Shown: piece by piece, positions 44,951 through 58,430 of the stretch
Numbering within the stretch: position 1 is the stretch's first letter
Layout: the number at the start of each line of letters is the position of its first letter
NCBI GenBank assembly: GCA_973895155.1
Contig: OZ316895.1
Location: 23,064,001 to 23,128,000, forward strand
Direction of reading: 5' to 3'
Length of the DNA: 64,000 bases
From: Marsupella aquatica
Taxonomy: Eukaryota; Marchantiophyta
Translations under genes and position numbers: made by a program
Notes under the pieces: model-generated
The model's database searches: none
What the model saw: the letters and a program-made list of their open reading frames with translations, nothing else
What the model was told of the DNA's origin: nothing

Positions 44951-45747
44951 TCTATATATCAATTCCAGGAGTTTTCCGACAAACGTCTAAAGTATTTCAT
45001 CCTCAATTTTATGTTTCCGTCAGATCTTCCATTGAAACCCTTCTCGGAGTGCAGGTATTACCTAGGCAAAAAAGTTTCTGCAAGGGTTACTTACCCACGA
45101 TCTCCCCTGCCAGCTACCGTAGGAGACTAGGCTTTCGTTCTATTCTATCATGGAGCACATCTCCGAATGTCTGTCCTCAAATCGTTTCGTTGGGCATCAT
45201 AATTTCAACAGTCCAATCACGGGAAAATCTCTGCAAGATACAAGGTCGTCCAGGCTAGATTCCTGGTGCATGCATGGTTCATATATGTACCTCCAAACAT
45301 TCCCAGACTAAGGCATTCGGAGGTGGAAAGTGTGGCTGGCTCAGGTGTGATGTCCGGACCTGCAGGCCGGAAGAAAAGCACTGGACGGCAGTGAGAAGAA
45401 TTGAATGTTAGACGACCTTTGATTCCCAACAGACACAACGCTTGTAACCTTACTCAATAGGTTTGTCGTACAGCAAAACCTCCCAATGAACACCATGTAA
45501 TTAATTCGTGAGTCGCTGTCTCAATTCCGAGCCTTTCAGCCAAAATTAAACGAAGATGGTTTCCCAGATCATCAATCAACTGATCCTAAACAACATCCGT
45601 CAAACAGATCCGAGAAGGGATCAAGCTTGCGCTCGGATGATCCCAGAAATCCCAGAAATCTTACAAGTTATACATGATTGATTCCATAGCCAGCCACTTG
45701 CAAGCAAGCAATAAGCATTGTGATGAGAAATCATCCATAGTCTCTTT
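44951..45747. other. Gene-free stretch
   Basis: No supported gene. A short minus frame at 45217-45438 has no recognisable domain. Confidence 0.4.
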
Positions 45748-46075
45748 GTTAGGATTAACTATGAGATTTAGAGTTATCATGCTATCATAATTTAAGGTTA
45801 ATCTTAGTAACAGACTAGGTTAGGTTAGTCATGGTATGCACACATTATATCTCAAACGGTGTTTGCTTGGGTAATGAGAACTCAAGTTCATTGTTACGGA
45901 GCAAGATAAGGGATAAGGAGAACGTGTGTCGTGTATACTTGGTATGGCCGGTTGACCTAGAGTGCTATAAAGTTGGACGTAATATCAAGTTGAGGGGAAA
46001 CACATATCTTTATGTGTCGACTACTTGTGCTTGCCGTTGCGATTGTCATCTTTGCTCAGCACTCTAAGAGAAATA
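45748..46075 (+). mobile_element. LTR-like block (related to 9824-10110)
   Basis: It starts TGTTAGGATTAACTATGAG and shares ordered landmarks with 9824-10110 (AGGTTAGGTTAG, CATTGTTACGGAGCAA, TGTCGACTACTTGTGC). It also has a TATA-like 'gctataaa' near 45964. It is best read as a solo LTR. The 3' end is uncertain and no target duplication was detected. Confidence 0.45.
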
Positions 46076-46540
46076 AGACAACTATAGTTGTTACACAGAG
46101 AAAATATTGGGGAAATAAAAGATTGGAGAGTGCAAAACCATCTGGTATTCCATTAGTTTCCCATTTCAAAATCTTAAACAAGGATTACCCTTCTAGTAAG
46201 AGAGATATATTAGGGAGAAAATCAGTTCTCTATTATAGTGTTGTGTTTAGTTTGATGCATAGTATGGCATGCACCTGACCTGGCATTGCCAATGCTATTG
46301 ACATTTGATCAGATTTATGATAAACCCTGGTAAGCTTCACTAGGAAGATTTTTGTATTTGCAGCGTTATATTAAAAATGGACTTTTTGTTTGAATACTGG
46401 CATAAAACACAAATGGCGTTGTAAATCAAATATTGGCATCAAACTCAATGTTGTAGAAGTGAATTGAGTTAACTTAGTGAAGTATGTTTGATCACAATGC
46501 CCAACTCAAACATAGAACTTGGGCGTTGTGTTTGAGTTTG
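46076..46540. other. Gene-free stretch
   Basis: A/T-rich and without coding signal; it runs into the following repeat array. Confidence 0.4.
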
Positions 46541-47500
46541 AATGACTTTTTGGTCATGGGACCCAAAAAAGCTCAATTTCCAAACCAATAATATAGTAAA
46601 ACACACATCACTAGGCACTTTCATAAAAGCTGTCTAAAAATGACTTTTTGGTCATGGGAACCCAATTTTCCAACAGGTAGTTTAGTTAAACACTTATCAC
46701 TTTCTCAGGGGCACTTTGATAAAAGTTGTCTAGAAATGACATTTCTGTCATGGAATCCAAATTTCCAATATTTAAAAGGTTAGGCTAGTAAAACATTACT
46801 CTTTCAGGGGCACCTTGATAAAAGCTGTCTAGAAATGACTTTTTGGTCATGGGAACCCAATTTACCAATTTGATAAAAGCTGTCTAGAAATGAGGTTTTG
46901 AACAAGGGAACCCAATCTTCCAATTTGATAAAAGCTGTCTAGAAATCAGTTTTTGGTCATGGAACCCATTTTTCAAATTTTCCAATTTTGGAATGGGTAG
47001 GCAAAAACCTCTTATCACTCGTTCAGGGGCACTTTAATGTAAGCCATCTAGAAATGGAATGCCACCGAAAAGGGAAGAGAGGGAGAGCGATGGAGAAATA
47101 GCTCACTCGAGGTACTTCATCAGTTTTTTTTCTGTCGTTGGAACCCAATTTTCCAATTTGATAAAAGCTGTCTAGAAATGAGTTTTTGGTCATGGGAACC
47201 CAATTTTCCAGTTTGATAAAAGCTGTCTAGAAATGAGTTTTTGGTCATGGAACCCAATCTTCCAATTTGATAAAAGCTGTCTAGAAATGGGTTTTTAGTC
47301 ATGGGAACCCAATTTTCCAATTTTTGAACTGGTAGGCAAAAAAGCTCTTGTCACTCTTTCAGGGCACTTTGAGATGCATCAGTTTTTTTTGTCATGGAAC
47401 CCAATTTCCCAATTTGATAAAAGCTGTCTAGAAATGAGTTTTTAGTCATGGAACCCATTTTTCGAATTTCCCAATTTTTGAAGGGGTAGGCAGAAAACTC
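46540..47500. repeat. 55-bp tandem array, about ten or more degenerate copies
   Basis: The unit is 'cccaattttccaatttgata' + 'aaagctgtctagaaatgag' + 'tttttggtcatgggaa'. Spacing is 55 bases in the best-preserved part (for example copies beginning 47144 and 47199). Copies at 46540-46990 are more diverged. The array ends about 0.9 kb upstream of the DUF8204 gene start codon. Confidence 0.9.
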
Positions 47501-47592
47501 TTATCACGGATGAAAGCCGTCTAGAAATGGAATGCCATCGAAAAGGGAAGAGAGGGAGAGCGATGGAGGAAAAAAAAAGCTCACTCGAGGCT
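47048..47592 (+). promoter_or_regulatory. Duplicated leader/promoter-like block of the DUF8204 gene
   Basis: 'ctagaaatggaatgcca(c/t)cg' + 'aaaagggaagagagggagag' + 'cgatgga' + 'agctcactcgagg' occurs at about 47048-47111 and again at about 47522-47590. The second copy adjoins C/T-rich, leader-like sequence before the DUF8204 gene. A promoter-proximal segment therefore appears to have been duplicated together with the 55-bp array. The regulatory role is inferred only from position. Confidence 0.4.
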
Positions 47593-48388
47593 CTCTTCTC
47601 ACGACGAATCCATTCTGTCGTTCTGAGGTTGAGCTCCACGGACTTCTGATCTCTCCTCAGCTGCTCCACCGCCATTTCCCACGCTCGTGCTCCTCCAGGA
47701 TCTCGACGCTCCTCAGCCCTATTCTCGCATTCGGGTTCTCTCCCCTTCAAGACCTTCGAAATTCATTTCCGTGATGAAGTCATCGACTTCTGTGGCGAGG
47801 AGGGTTTAGGTGGAAATGGGATTCCTCTGCTCTCGGTTCTCCCGGTTCTGCTCCGTTTATTAGAGCTCTGCTTCATGGTTATGGTGTCTTTTTGGAATTT
47901 TGGCAGTGGTGTATAGAAATATCTGTCAAGTCGATGATGTTTGGAACGGGAGGGGTGTGTGGGGGTTTTGATCGGATCATTTTTGGCTGGGGCCGAGACA
48001 AAACTGGTGCTGCCACTTGCTATGACGGACTCGGCGGCTGTCGAAATGGTGCTGACGATTGATTGAGTCGAGGAGAAGTCGAGGAATAGCCTTCCCCCAA
48101 TGCGGAAGGGCTTCTCTCAGTTTGGATCAGGTGGGCGCCTGGATCCTTTCGATCTCCTGAGCGAACCGCAACCGGAGGGTATCATTAGCGGAGTCTGTGT
48201 CCAGAACTGGCGTTCGCTGGATAGATTCTGCCAGGGAAATCATATCATTAGGGTTGTTCCGCTGGAGGACTGCGCTCTCACGAGATTGTGTTCAGCGGTG
48301 CTACCCTAGTCTTCATGTGTTGGATTGCTAGATCTCATATTGAGGTGTAGGTTGTGATTGAGATCTCCATCTTTTATTTGAAAGAGAG
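47593..48388 (+). other. Probable 5' leader of the DUF8204 gene
   Basis: C/T-rich sequence (47600-47760), followed by a stretch without a continuous domain-bearing frame up to the ATG at 48389. Probably transcribed leader, possibly with an intron. Confidence 0.4.
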
Positions 48389-50467
48389 ATGGCAGAGGAT
48401 GATGGAGGAGGGGATCCTAGCACCTCTGCTTCTACTCCCATCTCTGGACCTGAGGCTGTGGAAGGTGACAAGAGCAGAAGCTGTAGAGGATGCCTCCTGT
48501 ATTCTAGTTCCTTGAGGGATGCTCGACGGAATCCGATTTGTGTTGGCCTCGGGAGGACTGAGCAGCGTGGTGAGGACTACTTCTCCTTTCTGCTGTCTTG
48601 GGTTGTCCATTTCTAAAAAGGCTCACTTACTCTTGGGCCAGATATTAGTCGTCTTTCTTGCTGTCGTTGATGGTAGCAGAACATGTGCTTCAGTTTTTCA
48701 AGTGTCCTACATTTTTTGGAGATTGTCTAGATCTGACGCAATTTCTCGGCCACGGTTGAATTTCGTTCATGTCGTTAGATGAGTAATGCCTTGCGATGAA
48801 TAAGGAGATCGTGAACAGTGGATCCCAACCCATGGGTTCAATAGTAGTCAAAAGTATATTGAATACACGTACAGTCTAGGGTTCACATTTGTGTTTGGAT
48901 GCTATTTCCATGGACACTCATATTCAATTACTATTGGGCACCTACATTTTTACTTTCTGCGCACCAGAATTTCCATGCACATTTCAAGGCTGGTTTGGTT
49001 TGCGAGGAGACTCACAAGAATCCGTGGAATAGAGGTTGTTTTGTTACCGGTTTAACTCTCCTGAAATTGGAGAAATTCAGCGAGACTAACAGAGTAGCAG
49101 TTCTATTATACCTTGTACCCGCTAGCTTTTGGAATTCGGAATCAGCAACAGGACCTTGGTGTCATTTTGCCGTAGTTGAGGTTGATTACCTGCTCAGTAA
49201 CTTTGTCATCCGTGATCCGAGCTATCTCCTGGAAGCCGGTACCCGCATTATCATATCCTTTTGGACTGCCTCTCAGCGTGTTTAAAGTTCTTGGTTACTT
49301 TGGCAATGAATTCCAGCTAAGGCCAATGTGGGCATGCAGTGTACAGCCTCGTAGGAGAGTCAGAGCGGGATGCAGCAAAAGAAGGGCGGAGATTAGCTGA
49401 TTTCAAATATGCTTGCATTGGCTACTCTATACATAAAGAGGCTACTGCCACTTCAGACGGGCCAGTTGATGCAGGGGAATTACCCCTTTGTGTTGGAGTG
49501 GAGGTATGTCTCGAATGTGCGTTTGGTTGGCATTTAATTCCATCTCTAGCTTTCGAGTGGTCATAGGAGCAAAAATCGCGGCCATGCTGGTTCCTTCCAC
49601 TTCCAGAGGATTTATACAGCTTTCGATACGGACGGCCCGCAATTGCGGTGAAATAGGCTTTTGCTCTGAATGATTCAATTGGTTCTGAATTTGAATAAAG
49701 TGCAAACTCCCTCTCCGTTAAATCACTTCGCATCTATCCTTTAATTGACTAACTGGATTTCCTTTTCTCAGTTTCTGGCGGATAGGAAACCTCAAGCAGC
49801 GAGCAGTCCAAGCCCACTCGAGCAATTGGAACAGGACGATGAAGGTATGCCAGTGCGTTAACTGTTGATTTAGTCAATAGCCTCTTTACACCAATCCGGC
49901 CTTTCCTCCTGTAGTGATACTTGCACTTAAGCTTGATTATTCACAGTGCGGCTCGTGACATGCACTTGCCTGGGGAACGTGAGAACTCATAACAGCGGGT
50001 AGCGTGAAGGGGTTTTTAGATTTGATACTACTGTCAAGGGTGTACAATTTATCATGAGATTCATTTTACTCAGGGAATGTTCGTTGATGCTTTCATGAAT
50101 GTACGTTTTCTTTTCATGAACCGTATCCTCTCAATCGTGCAGGTCCTCCAGTAATGCCACGACCCCCTTCAGCTGTGCGGCAACCGACCACAATCGGTGG
50201 CATGTCTGGTGATGAATTTGCATCTAGGTGAGTAATTGAGAAAATTTGTGTGTGAAAAGTGCGTGAAAGCTTTCCATATGTGCAGCAACTGGTTGCATGA
50301 AATGCCATGTAAACTGTAGGTTTTTGAGACCAAGTCGCTCTGTTTGCAGATTTATCCGATGTGCAGGCTTGGTGGCATCTGCTGTAGTCAGAAACATGTC
50401 CCATTTGGTCACTTCTATAAAAACAGGGGTGGATGATATGGTCCATGAGCGTAGACGACCAAAATAG
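48389..50467 (+). CDS. DUF8204-family plant protein, five exons
   Basis: Exons 48389-48569, 49340-49503, 49772-49844, 50143-50227 and 50350-50467 join with consistent phases (1, 0, 1, 2) to 206 residues. All donors are GT and all acceptors AG. The order of conserved blocks matches a small plant-specific family of unknown function: KSRSCRGCLLYSSSLRDARR and NPICVGLGRT at residues about 28-57; ESERDAAKEGRRLADFKYAC, IGYSIH and LPLCVGVE in exon 2; FLADRKP in exon 3; and a C-terminal block GLVASAVVRNMSHLVTSIK then DDM and ERRRPK. The paired cysteines in SCRGC and the later CVG positions are conserved. The C-terminal helix is amphipathic. Nothing in the sequence reveals the biochemical role. Length fits the family, so the gene appears intact. 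Confidence 0.88.
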
Positions 50468-53311
50468 AATGTCGGAAGAAATTAAATTGCTTAACAAAGG
50501 CCAGTTTTTGGGCAAGTACTACTGGTGATCAGGGTTAAATACTTCAACCTCAATCTCAGTCCAGTTAGCGTTTTGCACCTCTAGCACAAGGTTCATTTAT
50601 ATTACTGCTCCAATGCGAAGGCTGCCTGTGTGCATCTCTTAACTAAAGAAGCCGCAATGAAAATGTAAGGTCAGCAGTCAACATTTCATTTCGTCTGATT
50701 TTCAGTCATGTGGGTCAAGATGATTCAGACCCTTTTAGACGTCTGTACATATTCCAGACAATTAGTGAAGAAAGCATGTCTGAAGGTTTGGCATGAAATG
50801 CCTTGAGTCGATTGGACTTCAAAGTGAAACAATGCTTCATACAGTATCGCAGCATTGGGGACTGAATTCCAGTGCCGTAGACTAGCTGATGTGTCCAAGA
50901 AATCGACAGGAGAGTCTCTCGTAGCACCAATGTTGTGTCGTGACATGGTTCTTTGTACTGGACGTCGAGGGTCCAAGAACTTCAGAAGAGCAGGGGAGAA
51001 GTTTGTACCCCCATCTCTTAGCCGGTTGCTGCAATTCTGACAAAGGAGGGGCAAAAATTTTCAGCCAGCCTGCATAGCTTCCCATAGTACATATGAACTT
51101 GTTAATCACTAGTCGGTTGGGCAGGGAGCAATATGCGCTTGTTCTGTGATGTCAGTGAACCCTAACTTAACTTTTAACCCGTGGAGTCTGTTTATGGCCC
51201 TCTCCGAACCAGATTATGCTACGTGTTCAAATTTCATACTTATTAAATTTGAACCTATCACCATAGGTTCATTCAGCTTGCATTCAATATGAGCTTCATA
51301 CTCCAGCTGTGCCCGGTTGCAACGTGAGCAAGAGTCGCAATGGAAAAAGCCAGCCCGGTTGCAACGTGGGCCACCAAATCACAAGATACAAGTCGCTAAA
51401 CGAGATTCACTGGGATCAGGGTGAATCATAGTTGTGTTTTCATTTAGTCAAGCCAGGCCCACTGCCTATGCGAAACTCCAAGCGATTCAAACCATAAGCT
51501 AGACTGCCGACTGCACAACAATCCAGAGTAACTTGGATAAAAAAATCAGCCATTCAGCAGCATGCAACCAAAGGAAGCCTCAAAAACATCCTAGGGGAAA
51601 TATCTGTGGTATGCGTCTTATTCTGCCCATTGTGCCATCAAAGTTAAAAGATGTTGACGCCATCTACGACCGTACTCCTAGCTTCTGGTTAGCCTCCCCT
51701 CAATTGCACCAAATAACATATGCCTCCATCTTTACGTCCAGACCTCAGGGACTTCATCCATGGCTCACCATAAACGATATAATGAATGACTGAGCTCGGC
51801 AGTCAAGGACTCCATGGGTACCGAGGGACATTACAACAACATTCCTTTCGTCCAGACCCGAGTTAATTTGTCCTGGTATCTGATCAAACGAACAAGCGTC
51901 CCAGCCCGACAGATATCTCTTAAATCAGACGTGTCGATGGGCATACTGATCAACCCCTCCCGAAAATAGTCATGTGCATGCCACAATGTCATAGGTTTGC
52001 TGGAGGACCCACTTTATAGATGGGTAGCCTAGTGTCTACTGATGGCCGACGCATTCAACGTGTGAGAAGCATGAGCTCATCAGCCCAATGTAAATAAGGT
52101 ATAGACCCAATGAAATTCAGGGGGGTACCTCAAATAATCATTTCCAACGTCATGCAAACGACAATATTTTAAAATTCTTTCAATCTGATTCTACCATCTT
52201 TAAAATAAGCGGTCCACAGTCTCACATAACAGACACCAGATTTAGAAACTCGTGAGCTGTACTAACGATGATCGGTATTCCAGACTATTTCAAAACTAGA
52301 TCAAGCTAAACATTGGTCTCAAAGCAGTGGCCTAACAACAACTCTGAAATCCTGATGTGTTGCGCCACTGCTTTTGTAGCCTCCACTTCAGTAATGCGAG
52401 TAAAATAAAAGTCATATTGGATCCTGTGCGAAATAGTATTTAGAGTTGATTGTCTCATTGGTGCGTCATTGCTAGCCTCGCTTTTGACGACCACCAGGGC
52501 GTCCTCAGAACAACCCTCAAAGAAGAGGACCACAAATATCCATCCCACAAGATAGCTCGGAGTTAGTTACTGAGATAGAGGACTCTGTGTAACCCCCTTC
52601 CTTCCTGAGCGCAACTAATGCTCTTCCGGCATCGAAAGTGTCAACTAAATGCATCCTTGAGAGTCCATGGCTTTCCAGTAAAGAGTGAAAACAGACTACT
52701 TGACTCAGCAGATTTTGACCTGGGTCTGAAGAACTACGAGCCGCACACGCGAATCAGCCTCTTGAAGATAGGCAAGATGCACCAAAAGATGTGATACGTA
52801 CCTCAGTCTAGCCCGCTTGCTGGGCCTCGACATTTAAAGTGATATTGTGCAGGTATCCTTGGACCTTAAATATATATTGTTTTACTTACAGGTCTAAGTT
52901 GACCATAGCTCCCTAACAACCGATATCAGTAGGTCCAGTACCTATGCCCTTGCAAGCTTACCAACTGGCCGACTGATTTATAATTCCCTAGCAGGAACAC
53001 GTTGAAGTGCGACAATAATCCCTGGGCAAACAGTGGCCAATACAATGAGCAGCTGCAAAAAACCAGAACTGGCACCAAACACTAGTCCTTTTGGGGCGAC
53101 AAGCAAACATCACCAACAAGGGTAAGTATATTTTTGATAAAAAGGAGAAACATCCAGATTTCAAGCAGGTCTTTCCAGAACTGCCAGTAAAGTAGTACCC
53201 CACTCCTTTACCTGTACAGTTGCTATAGGAACTGCTGGGCAGAGTTTCAATCCCCAAGGAAGATTCTTAAATTTGAATATATTATAATAAGCTGTTGAGA
53301 AATATACAGAA
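50468..53311. other. Gene-free stretch between convergent genes
   Basis: 3' regions of the DUF8204 and CCCH genes plus unique-looking DNA. A short imperfect repeat (agcccggttgcaacgtg(a/g)g, about 51309 and 51352) was seen. No coding blocks recognised. Confidence 0.45.
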
Positions 53312-56300
53312 TTAATGGTCAACTGTGAGTGCCTGGTCACCATATACTCCATGTGGCTCAACTCCAACATGCTCATCCATATCAGTATCCACTCCATCCA
53401 CATCTACTTCTTCGTCATCACCTTTATACTGCAATGCAACAAGAAGGATTCACTTAGAATACACAAATACACACTACAGATGACGAAGATTGACAATTCA
53501 ATAACATCAATACAGAAAACAAGTATTCAATTTCAAAGTTCCTGTCGGAGTCCGCACCTTGGAATACTGTGTAGGGAGATGACCAATACCGAAAAAATCT
53601 CCATCATTCTGATACGATTTACTAGGAGGCATATTAAGATTCAAGGTTACACGTTCTCTATCAAGTCCGGAATTACTACGATCCTCTTCTAGCTCTGCTC
53701 CATTGTGGAAATCCCTCGCATGTGCAGCAAGGCCTGTTGCAGGTAAATTCAGTCTTACATCCCGACCTCTAACCTGAAAAGAACCATGGAGAAACACCAT
53801 ACACAGGAGAGGACGATTCAATTCTTGCTCCACCCCGACAATTTCCAAAACGAAAACAATGAAGAATAAAAACCCAATCCAGCCTTAAAGGTAACAAAAA
53901 TAACCCTTCCCGTTGAATTTGAAAGCTTCCGTAGTCCACAGTTGGCACGCAATTACGACATCAGTCAGATAACCCAATGGAGCACGTCGACCTGAATAAA
54001 ATAGCATCTGGGTGGTTGACTAGACGACAGTCTATAACCACAACATTCGGCTCAAAAGACAACGACTTGGACTTGAACACACGTTCCCGTACGACCTGCA
54101 TCAATAACCTTGAACTTATGTATTTCCATCCTATAAAACATCACGACCAAAATAAAGCCAAGTCCTCATATAGAACTGCGAGTTTCTACCTTTTCAATGG
54201 GTGAGCTTTTAAGTGAAGGTGACATGTCACTTGCAGGCCGTCGTTCTTTACTGGATCCAACATCTATTGACGTAAACATGTCCAATTTACTGGACTTCTC
54301 GGAAACGGCCATGCCACTAGGTCTTGAATTTTGCACTAGATCATCATCAAGTGAGCTCCTTATGTTGCCGCCATTTTGCAGCATATTTCGAATAGATGCG
54401 CGTGTCTTTTCCCGAACAGTGTGAAGCCTTTTCCTCTTTGCTATGGCCAAACTTTCCTCAATATCAATACCCTTTGCAGCTGGTACATTCAGGGCAGATA
54501 AACCTGAAACATAGTAAAAGCCAAGCTGGGAAGCGGAGCATAGGTGAAGCATAGTAGGATCACGGAATAAATCATGATGCCTTAAATGACTGCTCGCATT
54601 AGATTACCGACACGAGATCGTGAGTTCAAAGGACCGACAGTAAGTGAGACGTGACAAGAATACAGGCATAACCAGATGACTAACATTTCTTCCAAAAATG
54701 TTGGCTGACAGCCCCAAGTGAAGTTTGGCAAGATTAGCTCCAGTACCTTGTGCACTGATGCCATTTGGAGGTCGTTCGGGTTCGCCATCACTTAAGTTGT
54801 AGTAGTCGGAATCATCCACGAATGGATTTGGCCGCTGATTTTCTTCGAATGGGAATTCTTCTGCCATTTTTTGCAGTTTCGATTGCGTCCTATTCAGCAA
54901 ATAACCGGATTAGCAAATACAAAGAAGGGCACCACGTAGCACCCATTTCTGCTACGGTCTAAAGGAAATCCTATTCTCCAACGTAGCTCACCCGGGATTA
55001 GACAACAAGGACAAAATCTGTACCAAGCTTTTGCGAGTTTTCGGTAACGAGACTAAACGGCGTTGCTTCAAAGCTTCAGAATCCGACTCAGCTTAGGCAA
55101 AAACTGTGCAACGAGATCAAACCTATGAGGAGATGTCTAACTTCCCCTCATAAACAGGATAATTTTGACAGTTTTTGCTCTGACATGGGATGAACATCGT
55201 CAAAAGACATTAGCAATAAGACTAAGTGCCCGGCACACGGAAGAAGACTTGGAAAAAGAAGTATAATAGTCTCCCAGTCAAGAAAAGGCATGCTTACTTT
55301 TTGACCTCCTCTTGAGCGCGGGTGCAACGCATGTACACCTTAATCAATTTCTTCATCCTGGAATTATACCTGCAGTTCAAATACGTGATTGTTAAATGTG
55401 TCACCCTGACTTATAATGAAACACAAAAAACTAACTAGGAGATAAACAGTAACTTCCAACCAGCCACTCAATCATTATATCCGTACCATCTGATGGAGAC
55501 ATAGCGATGCCGATACACCAGGTACTAAACTAGGACAAAAGGAAGTACCGTTTACAGTCTTCCAGTGAGTTGGTCAGCTTCGTTTCCAATTCAGTGTTTT
55601 GACCTGTCAGCACACTAGCCTCTTCCACCTTTTTCGCCAGGGCTTTCTGTTGAGGACAGAGTTCAAAATAAATCAAAAGAGGCTGATAACACCGAAAATT
55701 CCAATGACAAAACGGAGGACCTTACGTAGAAATTGCCACTTCCAGCTAGAGCATACCAATACAAGACCTTCGACTTAAAATCGAGCCTGACCCCTTATGA
55801 CATCATGGCCTAGAAAACTCTCAGAAAAAGACCAAACTAACCACGCCACATAACTATAATATTCAGTGATGCACTGCGCCTTTCTTCAAGATATCTGAGC
55901 AAACCGTTTATTATGCAAACTGTATCGATGACTATCTGGATGGATTTGTTCACAGACAAGCAGGCAAACTTGTAGTCATGAGGATGTTTTTCGACCATGG
56001 AAACATTTATAACAACCAAACTGTCGATGTTCCAAGTATTCAGCCCTCGAAATGAAGCTTACCTCAAGGTTTTCCTTCTCATCTAATAACGCATCATTGT
56101 CCAGTTGCACCTGCCGCAGCTGCAAAGTAGACAATTGCAGTTAATTCGTACAATTAATATGCACATGATATACCTTTGCCTGTATAAAGTTCTGATTAGA
56201 CAGAGTCACAAGAAAATTTCTACCGCCAAAATGGAGCTACTCATGCATACATCACCTGTCAAAAACAGAATAAGTTTTGTCAAGAACTCCACCTGCTCTT

Positions 56301-58430
56301 GAAGTGTATCTCTTGGACTTGGCGACGGTGACACTGCAGGGGACTTCACTTTATTGTCTTCAGGGTGCTTGCCATTTTCCCCTCCATAATGATCCCCCGA
56401 CACATCACTCAGATGGGCATCTGGAGCCTCCACTCGTAACTTCTTTGATTCCCTTCTTTCATTGTACAGGGGTGCAACATAAAATACAACCAAAAATCAG
56501 CAGCAAGAACGTGCAAGAGAATAACACGTGGGATTGTCCAGCAGGTCACAACTCTCAGGGTAGTCTTTGAAAACAAAGCTCTAGTACTAATGAGCAGCTG
56601 AGAACGTCCTACTTTTAGAATTGGAAGAGAGAATCACTCCGTAATCCCATCCAAGAACGAACTAGTAACTTTACCAAATACGAATGACGAGCTGTACCTT
56701 TTGTGAGAGGGTGACCGTGCTGGAGTATAAGATCTACTTTGTCTGCGTCGACCTGGTGACCTTGAGAGGCTACGACCTGCCAGAAGGCACAATAACATAC
56801 TCAGGAATATAACAAAATCGAGAAGCGGAGTGTAACTGAGGTACACAAACTAATGCTAAAAAAGGCAAACCGACGATCATGTGTGAGGTCTCGAAAATCT
56901 CCCTAAATATTATTAAAGATCACTACGGATGGGAAACATTCGCGGGAAAACTAAACTGACAAAAACCCAAGATACCACACAAGCTTTACATGGAAAACAT
57001 GCCATCTAATCCTACCTCTGTCTCTAGGTGAAAACCTACGGTCTGAGAGACTTCCAGGTCGACCTCCTCTTCCATCTCTACTGGGTGAACGCCTGCGAGG
57101 TGGAGGTGAGCCACGCCTGTCCAATCTGTCCCGCAAGTCTGCACCCCGATGATTTTCCTGTCTATCCTGCCGGCCTGCAAAGATTACACCATAATAAAAT
57201 CACAACTCACGACCATATGCTCTACAAAAGACTTCGGTGACGGTCCATCACATCCAAATTTTAGCCAAGACGGTACGATGCCAAGACTCAAGAATAACCA
57301 TACATGTGACAAAACTTACCAAGTGTTGCAGTAATAATTATGTTTGCCAATAGTCATACCCGCCTCTGCTTTCTAGGTCAGGCCAGGTCAGGTATATTGG
57401 ACTAACAATACGCCCGCTAATCCATATGATATATTGTCTCTAACCATCGCTTTTGAAGCGTTAAGCACTGTTGACAAGCCCATTATTGGCGACATATCCT
57501 TTAGACAAAATAATTCATGAAGAATTGCGTCTTGAAAATTCATAGACATCATCAACGGATGGTGTGCGATCACAGGGGACTTCCTTCGGTCCCAGGACAT
57601 AAAAATAGGTTATCAGGGGATAAGGTGCAGCCTTCCATCCCATATAATACAAAGGGTGTCCAACCACCATATCTGCGCCCAAATCTGCAAAATCATCTCC
57701 AGGAATGAGACCCCTCACGAAATCTGAGCCCAAATCTATCAGGCTCATTTCAGGATCACTTTCCTTGTAGTTCACTATTCATATTGTACATATGAGCTCT
57801 GCAGAGTCGGCTTCCACCGATCAACTATTGCACCACCATTTAAACGCTTTGATTCTCCCCTCTATCAGTGCCGGCCCAATCATCCATACTGAAAAACCGC
57901 ATGACCCCAAACTAGTTTCCTTTGAATGGATATTGAATGCCGGAGGCTCGCTTCAAGGTCATTTAACAACGTCTTCCCAGATAAATAACTTCGAAGTAGA
58001 GGGAATCAGTTAATAGAGACCCAACGAGAACCATAAGACGACCATTATAACTTCCTTTGACTCACCTGACGAGATTTCTTCTATGCTTATCTGCAATGAG
58101 CAGGTCAGGGAAGTTTACATCTGTGGAGGGCATTAAATCACACATGCGCGAACCGAGAGAAGCCTCAGCTCGAGGCCTTGTAATAGACTGTTTTCATCGC
58201 CTAAAAGGCTCACCCTCCGTCAGAGCTGCCGCTCAAGAGTCACAAGCAAGACTAGGTGTCTGTCAAGGAGATCTTTCATTAGGATGATACATACCGTTAA
58301 ATCCACCGGCACCAGGGAACCGTCGTAGCTCAGCTTCTCCATGAGCAAATGAGCAACTATGCCGAGGACAATTCCCTCTTTGGTACAGGGTACAGAGCTT
58401 GGTTTTGTACAAATCACGTGCATGAGCCAT
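53312..58430 (-). CDS. CCCH zinc finger protein with RS-rich and coiled-coil regions (plant C3H13-like), eleven exons
   Basis: Minus-strand exons 58430-58295, 57174-57016, 56776-56698, 56455-56293, 56119-56063, 55646-55549, 55369-55298, 54889-54747, 54503-54190, 53773-53558 and 53428-53312 join in phase to 517 residues. Near the N terminus YKTKLCTLYQRGNCPRHSCS then FAHG gives one C-x7-C-x4-C-x3-H finger, the RNA-binding type. Exons 2-3 encode an arginine/serine-rich region (LRDRLDRRGSPPPRRRSPSR; RSLSRSPGRRRQSRSYTPAR). Exons 4-7 form a coiled coil (LRQVQLDNDALLDEKENLE, KALAKKVEEASVL, KLIKVYMRCTRAQEEVK). The tail ends in an acidic stretch (KGDDEEVDVDGVDTDMDE). The architecture matches Arabidopsis C3H13-type nuclear proteins, suggesting a role in RNA processing. 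Exon 4's acceptor (caatgaaag) is weak but keeps phase. Intron 1 is about 1.1 kb. Confidence 0.85.

Noticed and set aside
54197-54424. Plus-strand frames opposite the CCCH gene exons
   Set aside because: Mirror frames of exon 9 on the minus strand, which is supported by splice phases and family architecture.
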